Source of the DNA: Amoeboaphelidium occidentale
Taxonomy: Eukaryota; Aphelidiomycota; Aphelidea
Direction of reading: 5' to 3'
NCBI GenBank assembly: GCA_023515795.1
Contig: JALGPX010000041.1
Coordinates: 36,086-80,752, forward strand
Length of the DNA stretch: 44,667 bases
Shown here: positions 17,984 to 27,822 of the stretch, piece by piece
Layout of the letters: each line of letters opens with the position of its first letter
How positions within the stretch are numbered: position 1 is the first letter of the stretch
Position numbers and translations under genes: made by a program
Notes under the pieces: model-generated
Databases searched by the model: none
What the model was told of the DNA's origin: nothing
What the model saw: the letters and a program-made list of their open reading frames with translations, nothing else

Positions 17984-18379
17984 ATGAACAATCTCAAGAT
18001 TTTGAATCTTGTTTGCAACAAGATCATGTTGTCAGAACAGTTTGTTACCAAGCTTAGAGACCAAGACATTCTTAAAGTTGGCCAAATACGCAAAGATGAT
18101 TTTTTCAGCCCAAAGCTAAGTGAAATTCAATACTTTCAAAACATTATGAAACCTAAACAGCTTTCCGTAAGCGAATTGGAAAAGGCTGAGAAGGGCTATG
18201 AACAAGAAAAGGCCAAAATATGCAGTTACACACCAAAGAATATCCCAATAGGCCTGCATAAAAGACAAAACCCTGTCGGTAATGACACTCAAAATCATCG
18301 CTCCATATTCTCTAGACGGAACGCTATTGATCTCACAGCGTCAAGACCAACATCATCAGAAGAAGACATACTTGGATAG
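17984..18379 (+). CDS. Hypothetical protein, 131 residues
   Basis: An open frame beginning 5 nt after the stop of the cytochrome b5 gene, with an AATAAA-like sequence overlapping the junction. The product is polar and Lys/Glu-rich, with a likely coiled coil near SVSELEKAEKGYEQEKAK and a Ser/Arg-rich tail ending in SSEEDILG. No family was recognised. Met15 is an alternative start. It is convergent with eIF4E (stop 18434). The tight spacing suggests either a shared transcript or a start lying in the neighbour's 3' UTR. Confidence 0.5.
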   Translation: MNNLKILNLVCNKIMLSEQFVTKLRDQDILKVGQIRKDDFFSPKLSEIQYFQNIMKPKQLSVSELEKAEKGYEQEKAKICSYTPKNIPIGLHKRQNPVGNDTQNHRSIFSRRNAIDLTASRPTSSEEDILG

Positions 18380-18433
18380 TCACGCTGATATTTTGAACAG
18401 ATTTTTATTAATAAATGATTTACACTTTTCGCC

Positions 18434-19234
18434 TCAACGTACAACTTGGCCCTCTGCGCCTTGCTGCTGGTGGCTAATGACAGCCAATGCTTCGGAATGT
18501 GGTTTGTATTCCATCACAACGTCCTTTGGTAACTTCAAAACAACTCTCATAGTTTCGCGTATCTTGTTCAAATATTTGCTGTCTGCATTCGCATTCCAAA
18601 TGCTTATGATATCTTCAGACGTTCTCAGAGACAAGACAGCTCCGCATATTTCATCGCCAACTCTGAACTGATCTCCAATTAGAGCAAGAAGCTAAAGACA
18701 TGTAAGTCACAATTACTCCGGAACGTACTAAATTCTCCCACATTCTGTCACTTAAGCCCTTCTTCAATCGAATAATCCATTTGCCTCCTTTGCAATTGCT
18801 TTCGTCTTCCCAAGCAGGCTTGATTCCTTCCTTGAACAAATGATAGTCGCTAATCACAGGAACACTTGAAGGCCTCTTTATGTGCTGATAAGTGCGCCAA
18901 AAATCATCAACCTAAATGACAGTAGAGATTAGAAACTGTTCTGGAAATGATTCTGGCTCAGGGCATTGTAATAAGTCTCTTCAATAGAAAATTCAGAAAC
19001 ACGGACCAATGCAGGACATCATTGCCATAGAAATGCTGTAAGAGAAGGGAACTATACCGTTGAAAATGTTGCCACAGTCTTCATCTGATCCAAATAATTT
19101 GAGCTCGGCTTTTGTCCTGGTGGCCTGTGCGTGTACCAAAATACCCACGAGCACTGTAGCTTGGAGCCTCTAAATGTGATGGAATGTTTAGAAATTCTGG
19201 AAGCGCAGTTAATTTACGTGTTTTCTTCGGTCAT
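18434..19234 (-). CDS. eIF4E class II (4EHP-like) cap-binding protein, 4 exons
   Basis: Exons 19234-19218, 19169-19058, 18911-18729 and 18691-18434 sum to 570 nt (189 residues). Introns are 48, 146 and 37 nt; all are GT-AG and in phase. Landmarks: VFWYTHRPPGQKPSS, VATFSTVDDFWRTY, DYHLFKEGIKPAWEDE, GGKWIIRLKKGLS, LIGDQF then EICGAVLSLR, and EDIISIWN. These match metazoan 4EHP/eIF4E2 more closely than canonical eIF4E, notably IRLKKGL and MEYK near the end. The protein binds the mRNA cap; class II members usually repress or tune translation. The first exon is only 17 nt (MTEEN plus two bases) and rests on phase and an ATG in the right place. The N-terminal tail is shorter than usual. Confidence 0.88.
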
Positions 19235-19322
19235 TATAATTCGGTGAGCACCGAGAGGTTTTCAAAAGGAAAAAGTTAGCCCTAAGGATCGGCAAAGTGA
19301 ACAGAAACTCAAACGAAACGTC

Positions 19323-21441
19323 TCATCTATTCCCACTATGATACTGCTCTGAATGAAAACAATTTCCGCAGTTCTTCTTATTAAATCGATGTATGGTAAA
19401 GTCTTCGCACTCGCATTTGGCGAAACTGCAAGGGTTCTTCTTCTTTTTGACTTTTTGCTTTGGTGTTCCATACTTTCTCATGTCAATTCCAGGAATACCA
19501 TCTAGCTCACTCACTGTCAGAGGAACTAGCGGTTTGCTAGTTGATGAAAACATGGTCTTATTTACATGTTCGCCATTGTCAATCATTTGACCTTTCTTAA
19601 TTGATATCAAGTTAAATAGAGACTCATTTGGTGTTCCGTAAGCGTTTGAATCGTTATGTTCAATTTTCTCATATGATTGTCTCTTCTTATTTCCAATAGG
19701 GCTGATTCTTTCATTACTATGCTTGTTCCTCAGTCTTGGTAAACTTGTTGCAGCGTGATGCAGATTGTTGTGTACAAGTTGATCATTCCCCCTTGTTCCA
19801 GTCTACATAATTGTAAGCATTATGATGAAACAAACTTACCAATTTAAGTCTGGCCTCTTGCCTTCTTATCACAGTCTTCATCAATTCCGGATCAGACTCG
19901 ATTAGATGCCTGCTTCTTGCATTTCTCAAAGACATTACCCATTCTTTTAAAGAATCCATATCTTCTGTACAGAAGCATTGTATCCTGGAAGCACCTGGTT
20001 TCTGGGATCTAAGTGCGAAACAGAAACTTGTTTGTGTTCTGCATCGTTCTTCGATGAACTGGTAAGCATCAAACTCTTCCACTGAGAAAACAGCTTCATC
20101 GGGTGCATCATTCTTGGACTTGGAATTCTTTATGCGAAACACACCATCTTTAAGTTCTGCATATCTTCGCTTCCACGTTCCATCAGACTTCTCATACCAC
20201 AACAATCCGCTCCTCTCGTATTCTCCACTCAAAGCGCCTTCGATTGAATAAAAGTTCCAAAAACTATGTTGCCGTATCAATAATGAATTGAACGTCTCCT
20301 TGTTCCACGTCTTAACTACATTTATCATTAATTCAAATTGTCGAACAGGGCGGCCTAAAGGTTAAGCGAAGAACAATCTCAGAGTCTTACATATATCAAC
20401 ATCATCATCCCTGTATAATTCAAATAGTGTCCACTGTTCGCTCTGAGGTAATTTTACGTTGTTCAGCACGTGTTTCACAATGTTCTCAGCCTTTGACAGA
20501 GAGTTTAGTGTCATGGAAGTGCTTCCACAAAACTCATAAGGATTGCTGTGGTTTAAATTGTAATGAACCGGCTGTGACCATTTTTCCAGATCTGTATTTA
20601 AAAGTTTCTTTGCCAAGTCTCCTATTCTTTCATCATCATCGCTGCTAGATGAAGGCGTCTCTGGAGATGGGGAAGTACTTGTTACAACAGCGACAACTTT
20701 TGTATTTTTAGGTGTCTTGGATTTACGTGTTGGTATTATTGGGACATCTTCTTCATGTCGTTCCGCTGATATTACTTTCCGAGTCTTTCTAACCACCGAC
20801 GAGGTATCTTCGGAGGTGACTTCTTTCGCTTGTCTCTTTGGTGATGTTACTTGAGTTTCTACCTTATCGACTTCTTCCAACTGCTTTAGTAATGCTTCTA
20901 AGTCCGCACTCTTTTCATAGTTTATCCTTTCAAACGTCATGATCTGTGAGCTCCTCGCCAACTTCTTTCGTCTTGCTTCACGCTCCTTCTGTTCACGTTC
21001 ATCACTTTTGCCATAACTTACTTCATCTTCATCATCTTTCAAGGCTATAGCTCTTATCCTTGGTAGAGGTGGAGGTGCAGCAGAGAAGGACGCCTTTCTC
21101 GGGGTTGAAACCGGTTGGCTGGGAGGTTGTGGCAAAGGTGAAGGAGATCCATAAAACGATAGATAGTCATCATCATAAGAATAAGCCATGGACACTTCCT
21201 CCTCGGCAACTTTTTCGATCGTTATGGGTTTTGGAGGTGGAGGTGTTTTAAACAGCATCGTTGTTGGAGATGTTTCATATTCCACTCGTTCCATTGGTGT
21301 CGCGTTCTTATGATCATGATGATGTTGTGACTCTTTCGGCTTCCTTCTCGGTGGTATCGGGCTAACAGTATCATTCACCTCCATAAGTAATCGGTCTATC
21401 TCTTGGAGTTGGTCGTCCAACGTTCGTTCGTTGTGTGCCAT
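19323..21441 (-). CDS. RA-PH adaptor like RIAM/lamellipodin with a C-terminal Cys/His motif, 3 exons
   Basis: Exons 21441-20391, 20354-19840 and 19802-19323 sum to 681 residues; introns are 36 and 37 nt. The N-terminus has an amphipathic helix (TLDDQLQEIDRLLMEVN) like the talin-binding helix of MRL proteins, then proline-rich stretches (PPPPKP, PLPQPPSQP, APPPLPR). A short coiled coil follows. An RA domain spans about 300-390 and is completed by the first splice (DDVDI-CRPVRQFELM). A PH domain spans about 395-500 (GLLWYEKSDGTWKRRYAEL to LKEWVMSLRNA). The last ~35 residues hold a Cys/His cluster: CSFAKCECEDF, then KKNCGNCFHSEQYH, a likely zinc site. RA-PH proteins link Ras/Rap GTPases to phosphoinositides and actin regulators. 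The acidic, Ser-rich linkers are not conserved families. Domain order is seen; the MRL relationship is inference. Confidence 0.82.
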
Positions 21442-21497
21442 GTTGAATCAAATTATAAATAGCAAGACAAGAGTCGTAGACTTCAAAATCAAAGATT

Positions 21498-24400
21498 CTA
21501 TTGTGAATTCAGCCCTTGTACGTAAATAATGTCGTTTACAACTCTGTTAAGTTGCTCTGAGAAGGAAGGAAAATCTCCTGCTTTGTTCAATCCAGACAGA
21601 ATCTTGATCTTTGCTGCCGGAGTCTGAACTGTTTTGTCCAAATACTCTACCAAGAGCTGATCGTAAAATGCCTGAGTTCTACTGTGAAATATTTGAAACA
21701 ATGCTCTTATCAATTCATCTCGCAAAAGATCAAAATTCTGTTGAACCAAATTGTCTAGAAGAACTTGACAAAAACCTTCATAGAATACTCCAAAGTACTT
21801 TGTAAATACGAGATGTTTCGCATTCAGATCTTCCAAGCAGTATAAAGCTTTCTGAAACAGCTCCAATTGGTTTGCGGAAAAGCATTGAGCATAAATTGAA
21901 AGAATTCTGACGAGCTTCACTGAAGGCACACCTTCTTGAGCACCAGCATTAATCAATTTGAACTTCGAAATCACTATTGAATGCAAAGTGTCAAGCAATG
22001 AAACTCTTAAAGAATCTAGACTATTGTGTTTGAATGCAATATCAAGGCCCCAGAATAAGACGGTCAACATAGAATCAGCATTATTGTTGTCAACAAGTGT
22101 TTTGAGAAGTAAAAAGTATTTCGAAAGAAGCTCTACTGTAAACTTCTGGTCCGATTGAAGTAAAGTACTCACATTATTTTGCAAGTATGTGAAGAGATTC
22201 TGAACGAGTTCCTTGACAGAGTTATCTTTGCTTGCGTTGAGATTAGATCTGAAGCATTCGACATAACTCAACGTAAAATCCAGAAGACATAGAATCAAAT
22301 GGCTGTTTTGCAACAACACATTGCAATTTGTTGACAATAAAATGCGATAAACTTCCATAATTTTAGCGTCAGTCGAGTGTATCATTGAATAAGTGTTGTT
22401 TCTAATAGCCAAGCGTTCTTGCTGCACGACTCCGATAACGCTTGATAGTACCAGCAGAACGTGAATAAGACGAGGTTGGAGAGAGACCAAATTCAATTCT
22501 GATATTGCAACTTGTGAAAAAGGAACACTAAGACCACTCAAGAAAGATTCCAGCTGTTTCTGGATTGCTTCATTATTGCCAGGGGTACATTTAAGAATGC
22601 CACAGNNNNNNNNNNNNNNNNNNNNNNNNNNNNNNNNNNNNNNNNNNNNNNNNNNNNNNNNNNNNNNNNNNNNNNNNNNNNNNNNNNNNNNNNNNNNNNN
22701 NNNNNNNNNNNNNNNNNNNNNNNNNNNNNNNNNNNNNNNNNNNNNNNNNNNNNNNNNNNNNNNNNNNNNNNNNNNNNNNNNNNNNNNNNNNNNNNNNNNN
22801 NNNNNNNNNNNNNNNNNNNNNNNNNNNNNNNNNNNNNNNNNNNNNNNNNNNNNNNNNNNNNNNNNNNNNNNNNNNNNNNNNNNNNNNNNNNNNNNNNNNN
22901 NNNNNNNNNNNNNNNNNNNNNNNNNNNNNNNNNNNNNNNNNNNNNNNNNNNNNNNNNNNNNNNNNNNNNNNNNNNNNNNNNNNNNNNNNNNNNNNNNNNN
23001 NNNNNNNNNNNNNNNNNNNNNNNNNNNNNNNNNNNNNNNNNNNNNNNNNNNNNNNNNNNNNNNNNNNNNNNNNNNNNNNNNNNNNNNNNNNNNNNNNNNN
23101 NNNNNNNNNNNNNNNNNNNNNNNNNNNNNNNNNNNNNNNNNNNNNNNNNNNNNNNNTCTTTGATTAGTCCTTCGATGGTTGCCGTTAGAACGTTTGCATT
23201 TCCGGCTCGAATATTTATCAATGATCCTGTTAAGCTAGCCAACGATTGCAATAATCCAAAACACTGCTCATCAAATCCAGACAGAAGTTCATTGATTTTA
23301 CCGAATATTCCAACGATAGTCGTCAAGTCCAACATTAAACTGTTCACTTGAGCCAATCCGTCCATTGAGAGAGATTTAAGAGATGTTCCGCTCAATTTAT
23401 CAATATCTGCCTTCTTTGCCATAAAAGCATTAGATAGCTCGCCGAGAAAATCATCTGGGAAATATTCAATAATTCTCACGACAATCTGTAAAACTCTTCG
23501 AGTTATTGATGATTCACTTCCTTCGAAACCTTCTTCGCCTGCAAATTCATCATCGTCGTCTGCAATGATTCTGCTAAGCTCGCTGCCATTGCTTTCATAT
23601 AATGATTTCTTAAGCAAATCCTTCCCCAAAACTACAAGACCATTTTTCATGTGGATAATTTGCAAAACTTTCTGTGAGTTCACTGGTTGTCCCGATAATG
23701 CAGATCTTACATCGACATAATTAACTTCGCCATAGTATTCAAGCAAGAATTCATGCCAAAGTTCAATCATGTCTCCAAGCCAGAAAATATCGTTAGAATT
23801 GAACGTGAACCTGTATATCAACTCAAAGAGTGGTTCGACAAACTCCGATGCAAGCGAATAGCAGTTCCTTATGTAGACCTTCATGAAATCAACCAGTTTC
23901 AGTCTGTAATCTTCATCAAGATCGTTGGAAAGGAATAATGTGTTAGTGCTTATATCGAACACTCTGGTGAGACCTTGTAGTAACTGCAGCAAGTGCTTCG
24001 ATATAACACCAACAAACTCATTCTTATTAGAAAATCTGATATTCTTCTTCTCTACAATCTCTGTGATAACATTTAGAGCAGACACACCAAGTCGAATGTT
24101 TTGAGCATCATTTAATCGAGAATAGACCATCAGAATCTCCAAAAGATCAGATGAGACGTAATCCTGTTGAGGTATTTTGCTCCAATAGTTGTTAATGTGC
24201 GTAACAGTCAGCTGGATTACTTCCATGGCTATTACAGCTCCGTCTGCTTGCGACTGATCGAACAACTTTGTATCAGGCACTACTGGTGTATTAAGTGATA
24301 GCGTGAGAGCATTAACGCTGCTGCTCACATTGTTGGACTGGAAATTGTATGATTTGCTTGTTAAAGATCTAGCGTGCGTTCCACCAGTAGAAACTTGATT

Positions 24401-25029
24401 ACTGCCATCGTTAGCATCATGATACATACCTTCCAAGATCTGCTTCATCAGCAACAGAATACTTGGAAGGAACTCATTGAAACTCATCAGTAATGACTGT
24501 CTTCTATCGGAATCCATATCTTTCTTCTGAGTTGCAGTGAACTCTTCAACCATCGTTCTCAGCAGCATCAGCCCAACATTCTTGGTATCCTTTGTAAGAA
24601 TCAAAGTATGAATGATCTGCAGCAAGTCTGGAAAATCCTGAGGCCATAAATGCTTTCCGATGTCCACAATGATCTTGATCAACTTGTTAATTGACCTTGG
24701 CGTTAAAGTGGCTTGTCCAGAATTAAGCGATTGCTGTAACAAGTACAACATCTGATCCTTCACTCTCAATTGCTCATCCTTAGGCACTAATGCATAATGC
24801 TTCCTAATGAACTCTTCATACACCGACAATGAGAAGAATATGACATTATCATTAGGAGCTCTGAGCAAAAGTTCTTCGCACTTCTTGTAAGCCAGAGGTT
24901 GCTGCTTAAATAGAGTCAACTGCTTATCTACTAATTACAAGATCACATAGAATGGTTACCAATTTCATGGATATCATGAGGCTGAAGGTGTTCGGTGTAG
25001 AACTTATTAAGTAGATTCTCCAAGTCCAT
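21498..25029 (-). CDS. XPO6: Exportin-6 (XPO6), interrupted by an assembly gap
   Basis: Exon 1 (25029-24960) codes MDLENLLNKFYTEHLQ and so on. After a 32-nt intron (24959-24928) exon 2 continues from 24927. The importin-beta-like N-terminus reads TLFKQQPLAYKKCEELL, VIFFSLSVYEEFI and RSINKLIKIIVDIGKHLWP, matching exportin-6. The C-terminal part (22605-21498) has LFQKALYCLEDLNAKH and ends NKAGDFPSFSEQLNRVVNDI, again the XPO6 end. About 980 residues are visible and 551 N (22606-23156) hide roughly 180 more, so the total fits the ~1125 expected. The frames on the two sides of the gap do not match through the N count, so the gap length is approximate or an intron lies in it. XPO6 exports actin-profilin from the nucleus in animals. 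Confidence 0.88.
22606..23156. other. Assembly gap (551 N)
   Basis: A run of 551 N inside the exportin-6 coding region. The coding frames either side are not in register across this length, so it should not be read as an exact size. Confidence 0.99.
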
Positions 25030-25201
25030 TCGCTGTGCTTCAAATCGTGGCGCTAAAAACCGAACAGCATTTTGAAACGGACTTAGAATTTGGTTTCAGC
25101 CCTTTTAACAGGAGTTACTTAAGCTAAACTGGACGTAGTTTACCTGTCACACATCAAAGTTTTGGCTGTAACGCAAAATCGCGGTTTCAGAGAAATCTTG
25201 C

Positions 25202-25420
25202 ATGAAACAGAGCACAAGACTATTCTTACTTAACAACTGCATGGAGCACTTGTTCCTTAGTAATCTGAGGAGTATTCAGAGGATGATGGCATTCATTGCG
25301 TTAAGGGTATATGGTTTTATGACTGGGTGGAATGATCACGGACTATTTGGCATGCTTTATTCATCTGGTACAACGCCACCATCAAATAGAAAAGACTCAA
25401 ATAAGAACCCTTTTGAATGA
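25202..25420 (+). CDS. Small hypothetical protein, 72 residues
   Basis: An ATG-started frame divergent from exportin-6 (172 bp between starts). The product has a hydrophobic middle (MMAFIALRVYGFMTGW), a Gly-rich turn (NDHGLFGMLYSSG) and a polar, Asn/Lys-rich tail. It could be a one-pass small membrane protein, starting at the first ATG or at Met14. No family was recognised, and it may be an exon of a larger gene. Confidence 0.45.
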   Translation: MKQSTRLFLLNNCMEHLFLSNLRSIQRMMAFIALRVYGFMTGWNDHGLFGMLYSSGTTPPSNRKDSNKNPFE

Positions 25421-25547
25421 AATTTCTTCAAATAAATTCTAATTCGACAGCGTTTGTGTGTATTTGGCAAAGCTTAACTGTTTGCGTCCATGAAACAGCG
25501 ACTTAAAAACGGAAGCATTTTCACGTTTCACATTTTCAACTTGGAAA

Positions 25548-26691
25548 ATGTCAGTTGGAATACCACAAGACATTCAAAAGGATATTTTTGAGCAACAGAG
25601 ACTAGTAGCAAGAAATTACAGATTGATGGGATATCAAACCAAGTCAGAGCATAGAGAGGTTCTTCGGTTGCTTGATATTGTCTGATCCTTAGAGCCCTGA
25701 AGAAGAACATGATGATGATGATCACAATAATGAAAATGATTTAAATGGTCAGAACGATAAACAGAAGCAGCAGAAAAGCTTAGCAGAAGGCTATATGGGC
25801 GGGAGACAAACCGAGCATTCAAAGACCAAACAGGTTTGTTTCAAATACCGCGAATTTGATGAGATCTTAGAAGAAGCAAGAGGATTCTGAAGAAGGAATC
25901 GTTACGGAATGTTTCACTGTACCTGTTACGTTAATGCACCCTGTTGGTCAGACTGCGAACTTGTCTAAAGAAGGGCTGGAGAATCCTGGTTTGCCCCGTT
26001 TTCATGCTGCTGCCACAAAGGAACACCCACAAGGAACAGAAGGACATCCGACTACACGTTCAGTTTTGCAACAACATGTTGATTTCTTTGATCGTGATAA
26101 GGATGGTATCATCACTGTAAGCATCGCTTCAAAGTCTTTGCTTGACTTAGTTTGTAGATGTCAGAGACTTTTGCTGGTTTCAGGGCATTGGGCTTTAATG
26201 TTCTGTTCTCCTTGTTGGCAGTTTTTGTAATTCATTCAGGATTTGCTTTGGTCGCAGGTTTCAAGCCGTGGTATTCGCCATTGTTTGATCCATTCTTTCG
26301 TTTGCAAATATCCAAAATTCACAGGGGAAAGCACGGAAGCGATACAGGAGTATTTGATACTGAAGGTCGTTTTGTCCCGCAGAGATTTGAAGAGTTGTGG
26401 TACAAATGGAAGAGATCAGCTGGTAAAGAAGGTCAAGTACATAAAGATGATCATGATTACCTGACATTGAGAGAAGTCTATGATATGACCCAGGGAATGT
26501 GGAATGCTTTAGATTTTTATGGTTGGTATGCAGCAAAGTTTGAATGGTTTACCACTTGGTTGTTGTGCGCGGATGAGAAGGGAAGATTGCGCAAGGAAAG
26601 TGTACGCGGTGTTTACGACGGTAGTTTGTTCTACAAGATGGAAGAGCAGCAGAAGCAGCGTAGAAGATACAAAGCAGGAAAGAATAACTAA
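25548..26691 (+). CDS. Caleosin (lipid-droplet peroxygenase), 4 exons
   Basis: Exons 25548-25658, 25693-25833, 25871-26116 and 26158-26691, all phase 0, give 343 residues; introns are 34, 37 and 41 nt. The caleosin core is clear: LQQHVDFFDRDKDGIIT with a canonical EF-hand, then GFRALGFNVLFSLLAVFVI (membrane helix), a Pro-bearing bend FKPWYSPLF, IHRGKHGSDTGVFDTEGRF and GVYDGSLFYKM. The His in QQHVDFF and the one in KHGSDTG correspond to the conserved heme-ligand pair. Caleosins sit on lipid droplets and ER and use hydroperoxides to oxidise unsaturated fatty acids. The acidic N-terminal extension of about 120 residues, with four Asp in a row and several Lys/Gln-rich stretches, is longer than usual. 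The first two introns begin GTTCTT and GTTTGT. Confidence 0.92.
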
Positions 26692-26767
26692 ATATATCAC
26701 AGCTTTTGAAATAAAACAGGAAATTCTTTTAAATCGTTTCATTTTGTCGCGTTGTTTCAAGGATAAG

Positions 26768-27753
26768 ATGAAGCTCAAGGCTGACTTTGCGAACTTGCCG
26801 CTGCTTCATAAAACCATTTTATGCTGCGACAAGTGGATTCCTAAAAAGGCGGACGTTCAAATTGCTTTTATGCCTGGAAAAGTGAAAATCTTCACTTCGA
26901 GCCAGGATGGCCTTTACGCTTGCGCTGAATTGAACGCTGAGCATATTCTAGAAAATTACATTATTCAATCGAAGAACAATGACACTATTTGGATGGAACT
27001 CCAACTGCAACCGTTCCTGGCATGTCTGAAGACGCTTAGCTCCTGTTCGAACATTCAAATCCAACTGATTAAGAAAGACAGAGCACCGTATCTTCAGTTT
27101 CAAAGCAAAAAGCGCATAAATTTTGTTGCGTCTAATACGGCCAATAATGCGGGCGCTGGCAGGGCAATGGGATTAGCCGAGAGTCCTTCGTCCCGGTTAA
27201 TGCAGTCCGAAACTCAAGTTGATTTGGTTCACGACGTTGCATGCAAGCTTTTGAGCAAAGCAGAGTCTGATTACTTGGTACTTCCTGAGCTGCCAGAATT
27301 CAAGATTCTCATAATGTTACCTTCAGTTTCTACACTTAAAACGATCATAGATCGCATGAAGAAGTTGTCTGATACAATTGATCTGTCTGTGAATTATCGT
27401 GGACAGCTGAATATTTCCATTTCAAACATTCACTTCAACGTTTCAACTTACTTTAGGAATCTAATTCATCCCCGTGTTGGTAAGAAAACTTAGTTTCATG
27501 TTTATAACTTTGTTTAGTTGGTTCTAATAGGAACAATGATCAAAGGACAAGGCCTGATGAGTTTGTAACGACTAGAGTTCAATCGTTTGCTCTACAGCAA
27601 TTCCTTCAATGTGATATGTTGCAGCCACCTCAAGTTGTTTGTTGCAGCTATGGAGAGAAAGGCGTATTGATGAACGTGTATCTGTCATCTTTGGAAGATC
27701 AAAATAAGGTTGGCGTGTTGACCTTTCTAATACCAGGAATGCTGATAGATTAA
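26768..27753 (+). CDS. HUS1: HUS1 checkpoint clamp subunit, 2 exons
   Basis: Exon 1 is 26768-27479 and exon 2 is 27518-27753, joined in phase 1 over a 38-nt intron (GTAAGA to TTTAG), giving 315 residues (human HUS1 is 280). It begins MKLKADFANLPLLHK as HUS1 does. It has a PCNA-like repeat with WMELQLQPFLACLKTL, a second half with LPELPEFKILIMLPSVSTLK and ISNIHFNVSTYFRNL, and ends VLTFLIPGM, matching the FIPA-type end of the family. HUS1 is part of the 9-1-1 clamp loaded at DNA damage to activate ATR signalling. The frame is open upstream of the ATG into the caleosin 3' end, but Met26768 is where homology starts. It lies 76 bp after caleosin. Confidence 0.85.
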
Positions 27754-27822
27754 GATCTCAAAAATATATATTATACTAAATGTACTGTTTTAAGTGCTAG
27801 CTGTGATGTTTACTTCAAACCA

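Noticed and set aside
26519-26767. Upstream extension of the HUS1 frame by 83 codons
   Set aside because: It overlaps the caleosin coding region in another frame, begins without ATG homology, and HUS1 similarity starts at Met26768.
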